Assembly (NCBI RefSeq): GCF_954871325.1
Contig: NC_088778.1
Location: 11,479,882-11,543,881 of the forward strand
Origin: Gordionus sp. m RMFG-2023
Lineage: Eukaryota > Nematomorpha > Gordioida > Chordodea > Parachordodidae
Direction of reading: 5' to 3'
Length of the DNA stretch: 64,000 nucleotides
Shown: in pieces, positions 51,301 to 63,300 of the stretch
Layout of the letters: every line of letters starts with the position of its first letter
Position numbering within the stretch: the stretch's first letter is position 1
The notes under the pieces: generated by a model
The model's database searches: none
What the model saw: only the letters and a program-made list of their open reading frames with translations
Told to the model about the DNA's origin: nothing
Position numbers and translations under genes: made by a program

Positions 51301-54300
51301 AAAGTGTAAAATAATAAATTATAAACATGTAAAATTAAAATGAGGATGTACTATAGAAATGTGACAATTGTCATAAACGTTTATTTTAATCTTTTTTGAA
51401 TTTTTTTTAAGCTAAAGGGTAAAATTATATATTGTAAACATGTTAAATTAAAATTTCAGTGGAGATGACAATTGTCATAATCGTTATTTTTAATCTTTTT
51501 TGAATTATTTTGAAGCAAAAATATAAAATTATATATTGTAAACATGTTAAATTAAAATTTAAATGAGGATGTACCATAGAAAAATGATAATTGTCATAAT
51601 CATTATGATCATTTTAGAATTTATTTGCTGAAACGAGCAGGTTTTTAGCTGAAGCCCGTCCATGGGCGGCCTAGCTTAATAATTTTAAAAAGTGCGAGCG
51701 AATCGGTTACAAAATTTTAACAATTAGCGGGTTAAAAAATTTTAACTTTAGTTTATTATTTAAAATCTATTAGGTAAACATTAAAAAGAATCTGTGAATA
51801 TAATTCCCAGGAAATAAAATTCCCATTTTTTAAGATATTAAAAATTACAAAATTAGTAAAATAGTCACTATCTCCAGGTCTCTTAAATCTTTCTACATCT
51901 ACATGTTGGTACCAATTAACATTATATTGTTTATTAAATATAATCTTTTAGATTTTTCCTCACAGGAAGAACCATCTTATTCTCAAAAGATTTCAAATTC
52001 AGTTTTATTTGGTATAACAAATAATTCTTAACCCAATCAAATAAATTTTTCTACAATAAACTCTGATACCTATCATAAACCACAAAAGAAATATAGCAAT
52101 TGGAGTCAGGAAAAAATTGCAATAGCCATAAACAGAATAAGAGGCCATCCGTCACTCCCTCCTTCAAGGGGGAAAACGTATCGGTTTTGGGTACCATTAC
52201 AGCAATGAAAATTAAAAAAAAATTTGAATTCAATTTTATAAAAAAAAATTATATAATACTTTTTTTCAATCTGGTGCCGCCTCGCTGGCACCAGCAAATT
52301 TCATTTTTTTGAGATTTTTATTTTCTTTAATTCATAAGGCAAAACATTAAATAAAAATAAATAAAGGAGGGAGAGAGAGAGACAATGGGAAAAACGAAAA
52401 GAAAAGAAAATGCATTTTTTATATCTTCATTTAACATTTGATTTTTTATAAATATAAATAAAAAAAACATTAAATAAATGTATCCCATCCAAATTTATAA
52501 ATGGGGGTTTTATTTGGCCTCAATAAAACAATTATTTTATTCATTTTTTTATTTTATATAACATTAATTCCTGATTTTTTATTTCAAAATATAATAAACA
52601 AGTGAAAATAAAAATAAAAGGAAAAAACAAGAAAGTTAAAATTAAAAATTACAAAATTTTTTTTTATATATAATGCAAAATAAAAAAAATCTCAAAGATA
52701 TTCTAAAGGAGCATTTTTTAATCGATTCTTCTGAAAATTTAGCGACGTGCAGCATGTGTGACAAAAAGATGAAGTAATACCATGTAAAATAAATTATTTA
52801 ATGTATTTTTCAATATATTTTTCTAGCAAATCTTAAAAGACACATTAATGAAAGCAGATGAATCTAATAGTGATTCGTCCTTCAATGCTAGAAATACAGC
52901 AAAAGAAAAATTCCCAAAAATTAAGATCGATAAATCTAAAGTAATTAATATTTAAATAAAGAATAAATAATTATTTTTTAGGTTTTTGAATGTATAGTAT
53001 GGTTGATTACAGTCCATAATTTACCCATAAATTTAGTAAATTATGAGGGTTTCCGTATTTTACTAGACCCTATATGTCATTCTCTTCAAATGAAAATAAA
53101 TACTCGGTCAGTGGTCGACAAAATAAAATATACCGCATCCGAAATTAGACTTCAAATTATACATGAATTAAAAAACAAGCTAATTTCTTTAAAAATTGAT
53201 ACAGCTACTAGATATAATAAATCAATATTAGGTATTAATGTTCAGTATATAAAAAATGGCCAGATACAAGTATGAACACTAGGAATGATAGTACTAATAA
53301 AAATTCATACAGGTGTAAACCTAAAAGAAGAAATCCAAACAATTTTAAAAAAATACCAGATAGATTTAAAAATATATAGCATTACTGTGGATAACGGCGC
53401 CAATATGCTTAAAATGGTTGACACTATGGCTAGAGATCAATTAAATAATGATAATGATCTATCTAATTCTAATGAAAACAATTTAAGCCAGATATTATTT
53501 AATACAAGTGTAAGTTATCAGGAAAATGTATGTATTGATGATGAAAATGTCTCCGTTTATTCTGATGAAGAAACACCAGAGGGTATTGACGAGGAAAATA
53601 TATCAGATGATATAAGCAAAAGCTTTGGCTTAAGTTGCATTAGATGTTCTGCACATACTATACAACTTGCTGTAAACATGTTTATCAAAAAATATTTAAA
53701 ACTAGACTTAGAGAAAATTCGTGTTATAATTAAATTGATAAAATCTCACAAATATAAAAGATTATTTATAATGGACAAAGTTTCGAAACCCACGCTAGAT
53801 ACTGTTACTAGGTGGAATAGTACTTATCTAATGATGAAAAATCTAATGGATAATAAAACCTTTTATACTAAAATGGGTGAATTATACCCAGAAACTTTTA
53901 TTAGTTTCGATTTATGGGATATTATCCTATTAGGTACATGTAATCAGTCCTTTTCCCATTATACAAATTCACAATGAAATTACAAAAAAGTAATATTGTA
54001 ATAGGTGATTTTTTTGCTTCATGGCTAGAATGCAAAATGGAGCTGGAGGAAATGGATAATAATTTATCTAAAAGTATGTTGGAATGTTTAAACATTAGAG
54101 AAAGCTATCTTTTTCAAAATGACGCATTTCGTAGTGCGATATATATGGATCCTAGATTCCATTATGAAAATGGAAAATATCCTTTGGAAGAAGATAAAAT
54201 ATTGGCCAGGGTAAATTAATAAATTTATAATATACATCTTTTTATTTTAGGAACATATATTTGCAACTTGGAAACAATTGCAAGCTATTGACCCTCATGA

Positions 54301-57300
54301 AGAAAATACAACTCTAGTTATGCCTTCCACTAGTGATTATAAAAAAACAAAACTTGACCTTTACATTGAGCGTGATTGCAAGAAGGGACCTATATTTTAT
54401 GAATTATGTAATAGCGATATCAAGCTAAAAATAAAATCGTTATTATACAACAAAAGATTGCCATCCTCACAAGATATTTTGCAATATTGGGTTTAAAGAA
54501 AACACCAAGATGCAGAATTATTTAAATTATCTCAAATAATTCTTGCTGCTCCTTGCACCCAGGTCTCAGCTGAGAGAGCATTTAGTGCATTGGCACTAAC
54601 TGTAACCTCTCTAAGGACAAGATTAGACAAAGAAAAACTTGATGATATTTTAATTATAAAGCTTAATCGTACATTGTTAAATAATGTGATATTTTAAATA
54701 ATTATTTATATAACCTATTTCATTATAAAGTTATTGTTTACATTGAAATTTTAATAAATAAAAATTCATATATATGACTGATTTAGATTTTTTGTATGAA
54801 TAGTATAATCAGAGGGGGGCGTATTTTACTAGATATATCCAAATAGTAGTTTCTAAGATCTAAAATTGATTTAAAAGATTATAGAAAAAATATTTTTAAA
54901 TTTGTTGTTCCCAAAAATATCATGTTTATATTGATGCATCTTTCTAGTTCAACTCCGTTCCGGTTGGCTCTAAAAATTTAACATATATGATACTATTATC
55001 ATCTGCCCAGAGGTTTAAGTGTTTCCCAACAAGATCATATTAACCTAATTTAAAAATAATGGATATGACTATGAGTAATGTGATAATTTCAAAATATATA
55101 TATTAAAATAATTTCAAAAGGGAGTTGAGAATTAGATATGTCACTTATCTATGGTACATATTCACTGAAATTTTAATTTAACATGTGTACAATTTATTAT
55201 TTTACCCTTTAAGTTCAAAAAAATTAAATAAAATATGATAATTGTCACTTTTCTATGGTAGATCTCCACTGAAATTTTAATTTAACATGTTTACAATATA
55301 TAATTTTACCCTTTGGCTTAAAAAAAATTCAAAAAAGATTAAAAATAACGATTATGACAATTGTCACTTTTCTATGGTACATCCACATTTAAATTTCAAT
55401 TTAACATGTTTACAATTTATTATTTTACTCTGTTGCTTCAAAAAAGTTCAAAAATAACGATTATGACAATTGTCACTGCTCTATGGTACATCCACATTTA
55501 ATTTTATATTTAATAAATTTTTATCTACTTGCTTTAAAAAAGTTCAAAAATAACGATTGTGACAATTTTTACAATCATTAAAACCATCTCGAAACATGCT
55601 CAAAAAATTTTTTCTCGCCTATTTAATACCTAAAAATAAAATTATTTTTATAGGTTCTGTTATGAATATTATGACAATTGTCACTTTTATAGTTTACACA
55701 TTATATTAATTCATGTTTGAAATAATCATTTTTCTCTATTTCCAATTAAAACATATGTGAAATAAGTATTATGACAATTGTCACCTTTATATGCTTTACA
55801 ATCACTGAAACCATCTCAAAACATGCTCAACTAGCCTTTTTTAATTATAATTATTTTTAAAGGTTCTGAGATGAGTATTATGAGAATTGTCACTTTTATA
55901 GTTTACATTAAATATAAAACATTAAAATTATGACATTACATTTTTAAAATAATCATTATTACTTATTCCAAATATTAAAAAAAATGCAGTCGGTATTATG
56001 ACCAATTCTCACATTTACAACCTATTCAAAAAAAATATTTTCATTAACATAATAAAATAAAAAAAAATATATATCAAAAATTTTATTTTTAAAGAATTTA
56101 CCAAAAAATTTTAAGATCAAAATTTCAAAAATATTTTAATAAAGATTTCCTTAAAGAATTTATTTTATTATAAAATTCTCAAAATATTTTCTCAAAATTA
56201 TAGAAGATTTTTTTACAAAAAATATTTTTTATTTTGCTCAAAAATCTTCTTTGAGCAAGCTCAAAATTTTTTTTAGCGAAAAAATCTTCACATTTTTTGA
56301 TCTTCAAAAGAGCAACGATCTGTGAAGATTTTTGAATTTTGAGCAAATGTTAAACCCTGATTTTAACAATATAAGTCAATCTAAGAAATTTTTTTTATTC
56401 CATAATAAAATATTTATCGAATTATTAATAGTGAGCATAATATTTAAAATAATTTTAATTAAATTTCCTTGAATTTAATTTATAGATAATAAAATTTATT
56501 AAGTAAGCAATTAATAAATTATCGATTTTTCGAATAATTTTTTCCAATATAAATTTTTATATATGTTACTTCCTAAAATTTGTAATTTTTAAAATTAATT
56601 AATTTATTAATATATTTTATACAAATCCATTGAATCTTCCAAATCACTATTCCAAAAAAGGTTTAAGAAAAGTGACGATTTAGATAACAATCATAATATT
56701 AACAAAGGAGAATATATTTGTCCTAAGTGTCGCAAATTTTTATATAAAAAGAAGAATAGTATTACAATTTTAGAGGATAGCAACATCCCTACAACTTCAA
56801 ATAATTTCTTAAACCTCCACCGATATAGAAAATGATTATCCAATTAATAACGACAATGTGTAACTCCCTACAATTTTTTTAGAATCCTTAAATTCTACTT
56901 TAAATTAAATAAGACATTCTCCAATAAAAAAAGAGACTAAGAGAAAAGGGATATCTCAAGAAAAAGCTCAGCAGACTTTCAAAAGCTTTTGGCAAAATTC
57001 TTCAACCAAAGATGAATACAAATGGCAGCAACGATTTGATAATTTATATAAAAAATAATTATCCATTATTGTCTAAAACCAAAAATATCAATTATTAACG
57101 ACATTACCTCCAAATTGAAGCATTCACAAAATTAAAAAACAATTTAACGCTTCGTTTTATATGATCCGTAATTCAAAATTCCTTCTTGGTCAAAAGGAGG
57201 TTCTTTCAACTTCTAATCCCAAGGCAGGTTAAAACCATAAATCAGAGCATAGTTGACGTTAAGTTTCTATTTAAACGATGAATATAGTAGATTACTGCCC

Positions 57301-60300
57301 GGAAAAATATTGCCTTTCTATAATTGAAAATGATGAAAGGAATAATGTTCAAAAACGGTTAATTCTGAATAATTTAAAAGAAATCTATATAAATTTTAAA
57401 GCTATCTACTCTTCTCTTAAAATCGGGTTTTTAAAATTGGCCTCATTGCACTCTAAAAATTGCATAATACCAGGTTCAAGTGACACTCACTTGGTTTGTG
57501 TCTGCTAATCCATCAGAATGTTAAGTTGCTAAAAATAGATAGCAATCTAGCAACTTTAACAAAAAATATGGATTTTGAGATAGACTTACAAGGACATAAT
57601 TCCAGCAATCCTCCCCTGCCAGCCTGTTATTTTAGCGAATGTCATGAATGTCCTGGGAACTAAGCATAAGATAAATTAGAAAATTTATTAATTGCACATG
57701 ATATATACAGGATAACGTTCAAGCAATGGATATCTATAGATAGAACAGTCTAGAGACTCTTACATAAACAGCTGACGAATTTCTTAATTACTTATTTCAA
57801 AAAATATTTATTTTGATTCGCAGTGGTTTTATTACTGAACAGCTAAATAGATTCCATCAGAATCTTAAAAACAATTTAGAATATGATCATTATTTATTTG
57901 GTTATCTGATGATTTTTCTGAACTCTTTTATACTTCAAGATGAAGTCCAAGGTTATCACTGGGCCTTTTCCCAGGTTACCTACATCCATTTGGTATATAT
58001 TATAAAGTAAATAATGTAATAAATCATATAAGTTATGTTGCCATATCCACAGGAAGAACTTATACTTTAACTAATGATGAATCTAAAATGGCAATATAGA
58101 AATTTAATTAAAATTATTTTAAATATTAAGCTTACTATTAATTATTCAATAATATTTTATTATGGAATAAAAAAATTTCTTAGATTAACTTATATTGATA
58201 AAATTAATATTTTAAACTACTTACGCCATCTAGCGGATTTAAATGAGATTTTTCCTAATTAATTTTTATGGCCTTATTCTGAAATTTTTTATATGAACAG
58301 TTCTTGGTACTCTTTACAAAATATCTGAAATTTGTAAAAAAAATTAGTCTAACATTTTGAAAAATTAATTACAAATTTTTAACCGCAATTTTAAAAAAAT
58401 ATATAAATTAAAAAATAATTTTATTTAACATATGTTCAAGAGTTTACTTAGGGCTATAAAATGAGCTATAATAGATATATATAGTACATCTAATATAAAA
58501 GTTATCCTAATTTTAAAAAATCATTTTTTTCGAAAAATGACCAAGCTGAGCCACTTTGAAGCCCTATATCTCCGGTTCTGATAGAGTTAAGAATCTAATA
58601 TTTTGGATTCGTCAATTACAATACTTTATTAACTTAAATATAAATTTTAACAAAATCTGAGATGGTCGGGTTGTAAAGTGATTGATTTGACATGGAAATG
58701 ACCCAGATACATATATGATTTCTAATAAAGATTTAAAACTTTTGGAATTGGCACTTGAATGGCCACTGGAAGAGCTAGATCCTGACCGGGAGGAAGAGCC
58801 TGAAGATGATCCACTTCTGGAAGACCTAGAGGATCCAGAACAGCATGAAGAACTTCTAGAGATAGAGGAGCAGCAGGATTTCTAAAGAAATTTTTTGAAA
58901 AATAATAATGGGTAAAGAGCAAATTGTTTGAAGAACAAGATTTTCTTGCTCAATCAATTTTAAGCTTTAGATATTAATTCAATTATTGACTTAATAGATT
59001 TTTGATTCTTTCCCACAGATATTTTAGGTTATCTTGCTCATTCCGACCAAGTTTTTGGGGGGAGGTAATAAATTTCCAAATTGGTTATTTTTTGGGTAGT
59101 ATTTCACGATATCCCGTATAATAGTCTTTAACTTTTAGATAACTACTTATCACACCCAACTGATAGTGGTCCCTGTAATCCCTAAGCTACTGACCCGAAA
59201 TAATTCCAGACCTCAATAACATATAATTTTGAAAATCGCCTCTCCCAGTCCTCAAATGATTTTCGCTTTGTTTCTTATTAAATTTTTGCCTTCCTTTACC
59301 ACCTCCCTCTCCAAACGAATTCCATAAAAGATGGTTTAACTACTTTTTAAAATTGCACAATAAAATATACCTCTACAATATTCGTGGATTATATAAATTG
59401 CTGATATAAGATGAAATATATTTTCATAAGATTATAAATTGGTAATATTAAAATATGGGAAAAATATAAACTTTTTAAAATTGCCTCCTCTATTTCTCTG
59501 AATGATGATGTAATGAATCAAAACCTGGAACAAAATAAAAAATATCTACTACTATTTTTCTGGCATAGTAATGTGTCTGAACTTTACCTTTGTAGTAGTT
59601 AACTACAAGCTAGGCTAATTTAAAAACGAATCGAATAATAAATTATCCGTAATCGATACTTAAAAATGAATAGAATAAATACCGATTTTACTTATAGTTT
59701 TCATTTTATCCTTATCTTAATTATTTTGCATGAATAGAGGTAAAAAAATAATAAATAAAAAAAGGTTAATATAGAGTTTACGAGAACCTCAGCTCTTAGA
59801 TATTAGTCATTTTATTTTTTTTAACATTTTTGACAATTCATCATAAACATTAGGTATTATCACCTCTGAGAAATATCTTCGACTTGGTAGATACAGCTGC
59901 TATATTTTGCTCATTAAGCGTCTAGCTTGGACTACAGAAAACTGTTGATTTATAATACTTTCGGAAATATATTTCAAATAATTTTTCAAGTTTAGTTTTT
60001 AATAAATAAGTTTGTTAAATGTCCATTGTTTGAAATTTTTAAATATCTTGTAACAAAAAAATTAAATCATGCCACTACAACTTTATCTTTGAGCCTTTAT
60101 TTCATCACATTTAGACGTTCGATATATCCTCAACCGTCTCGCCACTTTTATAGATCCTCACCTATATCCGGCCCTTACCTTTTGGAATAGCTATCCAGCC
60201 TCTAGCATTCAAAATAAATTGGGATGCTCCTTTGATGGTCAGTTTCGTTGAATACCTCATTTAGAATGAGCACTTAGAGGAAAACCTAAATAACATAACA

Positions 60301-63300
60301 CTAAATGCATGCTAGGGGTTGAAAGCCATCCCTAGTTCCAATCTCGGCCTCCTCATATGGACAACTACACATATCAATAGCATTTCGTCTTGGTTGCAAT
60401 GTAATGTACCCTCCATTTGTGTCGATTGTGGCCAGCAAATCGAATCGAAGGCCTCCCATCCTTTGCACTGCAAGTTCTTCCTCAGACGTAAACCATGTCA
60501 TAAATCCATTAAAAGATTATTCTAGCTGCTCTCAAAAAGATTCATATCTTTACGTCGCATATGCCATATCCCCTAGATAAACGGTCTCCTACTGATCTGG
60601 GATTATATGTGCATTAATTTTGCTGTGAATTTTCTCTCATTTCCTGCCATCGAAAGTAGTTTAAAAAATATATGCTGGCCTCACGAACAGTTTTTGCCAA
60701 TAGTCACTAACATCCTATGTATTCAGAAAGGAGGCTATCAATCTTATCAAGGCCATAGGCAAAAAAGGAGACTTATTTCAGGTGACCCCAAATAATTCTA
60801 CTTGTTGGCCAACAGATTTCTCTCGAAATGTGCTGAATTTCAAAAAGCATTCACTCCTTTCTAGGACTTGTTCCTATTTTTAAATGTTTTTATATACAAT
60901 TTTTTTTTCATATATTTTCAATATTTTTTTTATTATATAAATTTTAATAGTTTTTTTTAAATTATGGGATTATGTGAAATTGAAAATTTAATAAATGAAT
61001 AAGCTTTAAAAAAAATATACAATCATTAAATAACCAAATAATATTATTATTGTATCGGTTTTTTTTAAAATATCGAATCCTATATTTTTTGAAACGTAGG
61101 TGCCGATTACATATTTAATATCGGCACAGCCCTAATTTATAATAAAATTTAGCAAATAATTAAAACGTTTATCCAAAATATCGCAAATTGAGGTAAATTA
61201 TTGAACTTAAAACAAAAAAAATATATTTAAATCTTGATTTTTATTTTAAGAAAATCAGAAATTTAATCACGACAAAGCTATATAATTAAGTAAAATTATA
61301 TAAAATCATATTTTTTTTAAATCGGGATGATTTAAAACAATTAGATTTACTGCCAACCCTAAAAAATAGTAAGTTGAACTTAAATATATTTATATTATAA
61401 ATTATGTTTTTATATCTATTTTTTGCAAAATAAATTCATTATTTCTTCTGAATTAAGTTGAATAAAATATTTCTAGCTCTCAACTACTAACTAAAATTTT
61501 TCTCTTCAACAAACTAGAAATACAAATTTATTTTATATATATAGTAATGTACCTTTGTCTTATTTTTGTGAGATTTAGTACCCTTTCCATGTACCTTTTC
61601 CTATGCAATATTAAGTTGTCATTTTATAATACAATTAAATAAATATGTATAATATTACCTTATCCATATCATTTTTGCTTGTAACATCATTTCTAAAATT
61701 TAATATTAAAGAAAGTTAAAATAATTTATATAAATTTTTTTGCGATTTTAAGCAAAATTGCAAAACCTTGATGGTTCAAAGAATAATATAAATGGTATAG
61801 TTGGCTATTATAAACAGATTTTTGAAAAATTTGGTCACTGAACAAAAACTACAAAAAATTGATTAAAAAATGAGTTAATTAGTAGAAACCACTTTGTCAA
61901 GTTTAAAATTATCTAGTTAATTTGGATTATATTTTATTGATTTTCCAATTTTATGAGCTCTTTTTTTGACTTTGTATATAGTAAGCTTAAAAACATGATA
62001 GGAACTGCAAAAGCCATAAAATTAAAATCTTCATAAATTAGAAATAAAATATTAATCAAGAATTTAAAATTTGTTTATAATGATATAAAACTTGCTTAAA
62101 ATAGTGTAGTTAGTGTTGTTAAGAACCCAGATTGAAATCCAATTAAAAAAATTAACAAAAATCGTATTTAGTCCTTATATATTAAATAAAATGGCCGGAA
62201 ATTGGGAAAAAAAATTTTTTTATCTAAAAGTAGAATCTTTGTACATAATTTTGATATTAAATTTGTTATTTACAATTATGTAGTTTTTAAGATAGGCTTA
62301 ATTGAAAAGGCAGATAATGGTAAAAATAAGTCATTTTTGCCACTTTGAACCCTAATATCTCTAAGAATATAAATGTTACAAGGCTAAAATTTTGGCTATT
62401 TCTTAAATACACTAACCTTTCTTTCCTTACCAAATTTTAAAAAAATCGAAGGGGGTCGGCCGAAAATCTCATTTTTTGCTCATTTGACATGGAATTACCT
62501 ATATCAAATATTTATAGGGCTGTGCCAATATTTTTACCAATATTAAAATGACCTGTTTATAAATGTGTATATCTTAGAATTAGCATGGTAGCTAATTTTT
62601 TATGCATAAACAGCTTGGAATATTGATATAACATTAAAACTTGCTATAAACAAAAGTATTATAAGAAGGCATCAGAATTGGCTGATCAACAATTTGTTTT
62701 GGATTGGATTGGCAAAAAATTGTTAAAAACCGATCCACAACATAGGTTCATTTCATTTTCCGATGCTGACTTTTCTTAAAATATTTTTGTTTGATAAATT
62801 ATTTTAAAGTTTTACTAACATTACAAGATTTATACATTAAAAATTTATTGCTTATCTTGTAGCAATTCCGAGATACGCACATTTATGACCATATCATTTT
62901 AATATTGGCAAAAATATAGGCACAGCCCTAATTATTGCTTAGTAAAGCTAACATATACAAGTATCCCTGTGTTTTATTGTATACAAATATTTTTAGATTT
63001 ACTAACACATAAAATTAAATGTAACCTTTTATCATTCCCAGTCTTAACCACCACCCCTTCACCTAGTGGTTGCTGCTCGCCTTCAATTTCAAAATCTAGC
63101 CTGTCAATATCTTCCATATCATCATCCCCAATATCATTACACCCATTTATAGTTAAATTAGATATATGATTATTTGTTGAATTGTTTGCAAGTTGTTTAG
63201 AATTCAAATTATGATCTAAAATATTGATTTCCTCTGGTAACACAATGGCTGATGCATATTCTTCCTCAAGATATTTAAGATCTGAATCTGTTCCTCCTTC

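Larger units (their letters stand above)
49321..58702 (+). mobile_element. DNA transposon with ~0.6-kb terminal inverted repeats, host to a hAT insertion
   Basis: Left end GTCCATTCCATGTCAAATC and right end (reverse complement) GTCATTTCCATGTCAAATC begin inverted repeats. The left repeat is 49321-49779 continued at 56368-about 56468; the right repeat is about 58097-58702. Removing the hAT leaves a 2.8-kb element. Between 56630 and 58010 on the + strand are decayed coding pieces, including [30 protein letters not shown] and [13 protein letters not shown]. They resemble an uncharacterised family with a DFxEN…QGxHW…Q.T.HP pattern found in many copies in cnidarians and arthropods. The C-terminal part is missing and several breaks are present. 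No target duplication was matched, and the superfamily is unknown to me. Confidence 0.85.
58882..63048 (-). other. 4.2-kb ARS2 intron with several repeat fragments
   Basis: It lies between the Ser-rich exon and the exon ending at 63049. It holds a LINE 3' fragment (60130-60870), one end of a short TAGGGCTGTGCC element near 61090-61132, a relic end related to the 49321-58702 element (about 62330-62505) and a short inverted-end element (62515-62930). The rest is AT-rich without recognisable genes. Confidence 0.7.

Noticed and set aside
58722-58922. Pro/Leu-rich minus-strand open frame at the Ser-rich ARS2 exon
   Set aside because: The Ser-rich frame is the one that matches phase with both neighbouring ARS2 exons using visible GT and AG sites.
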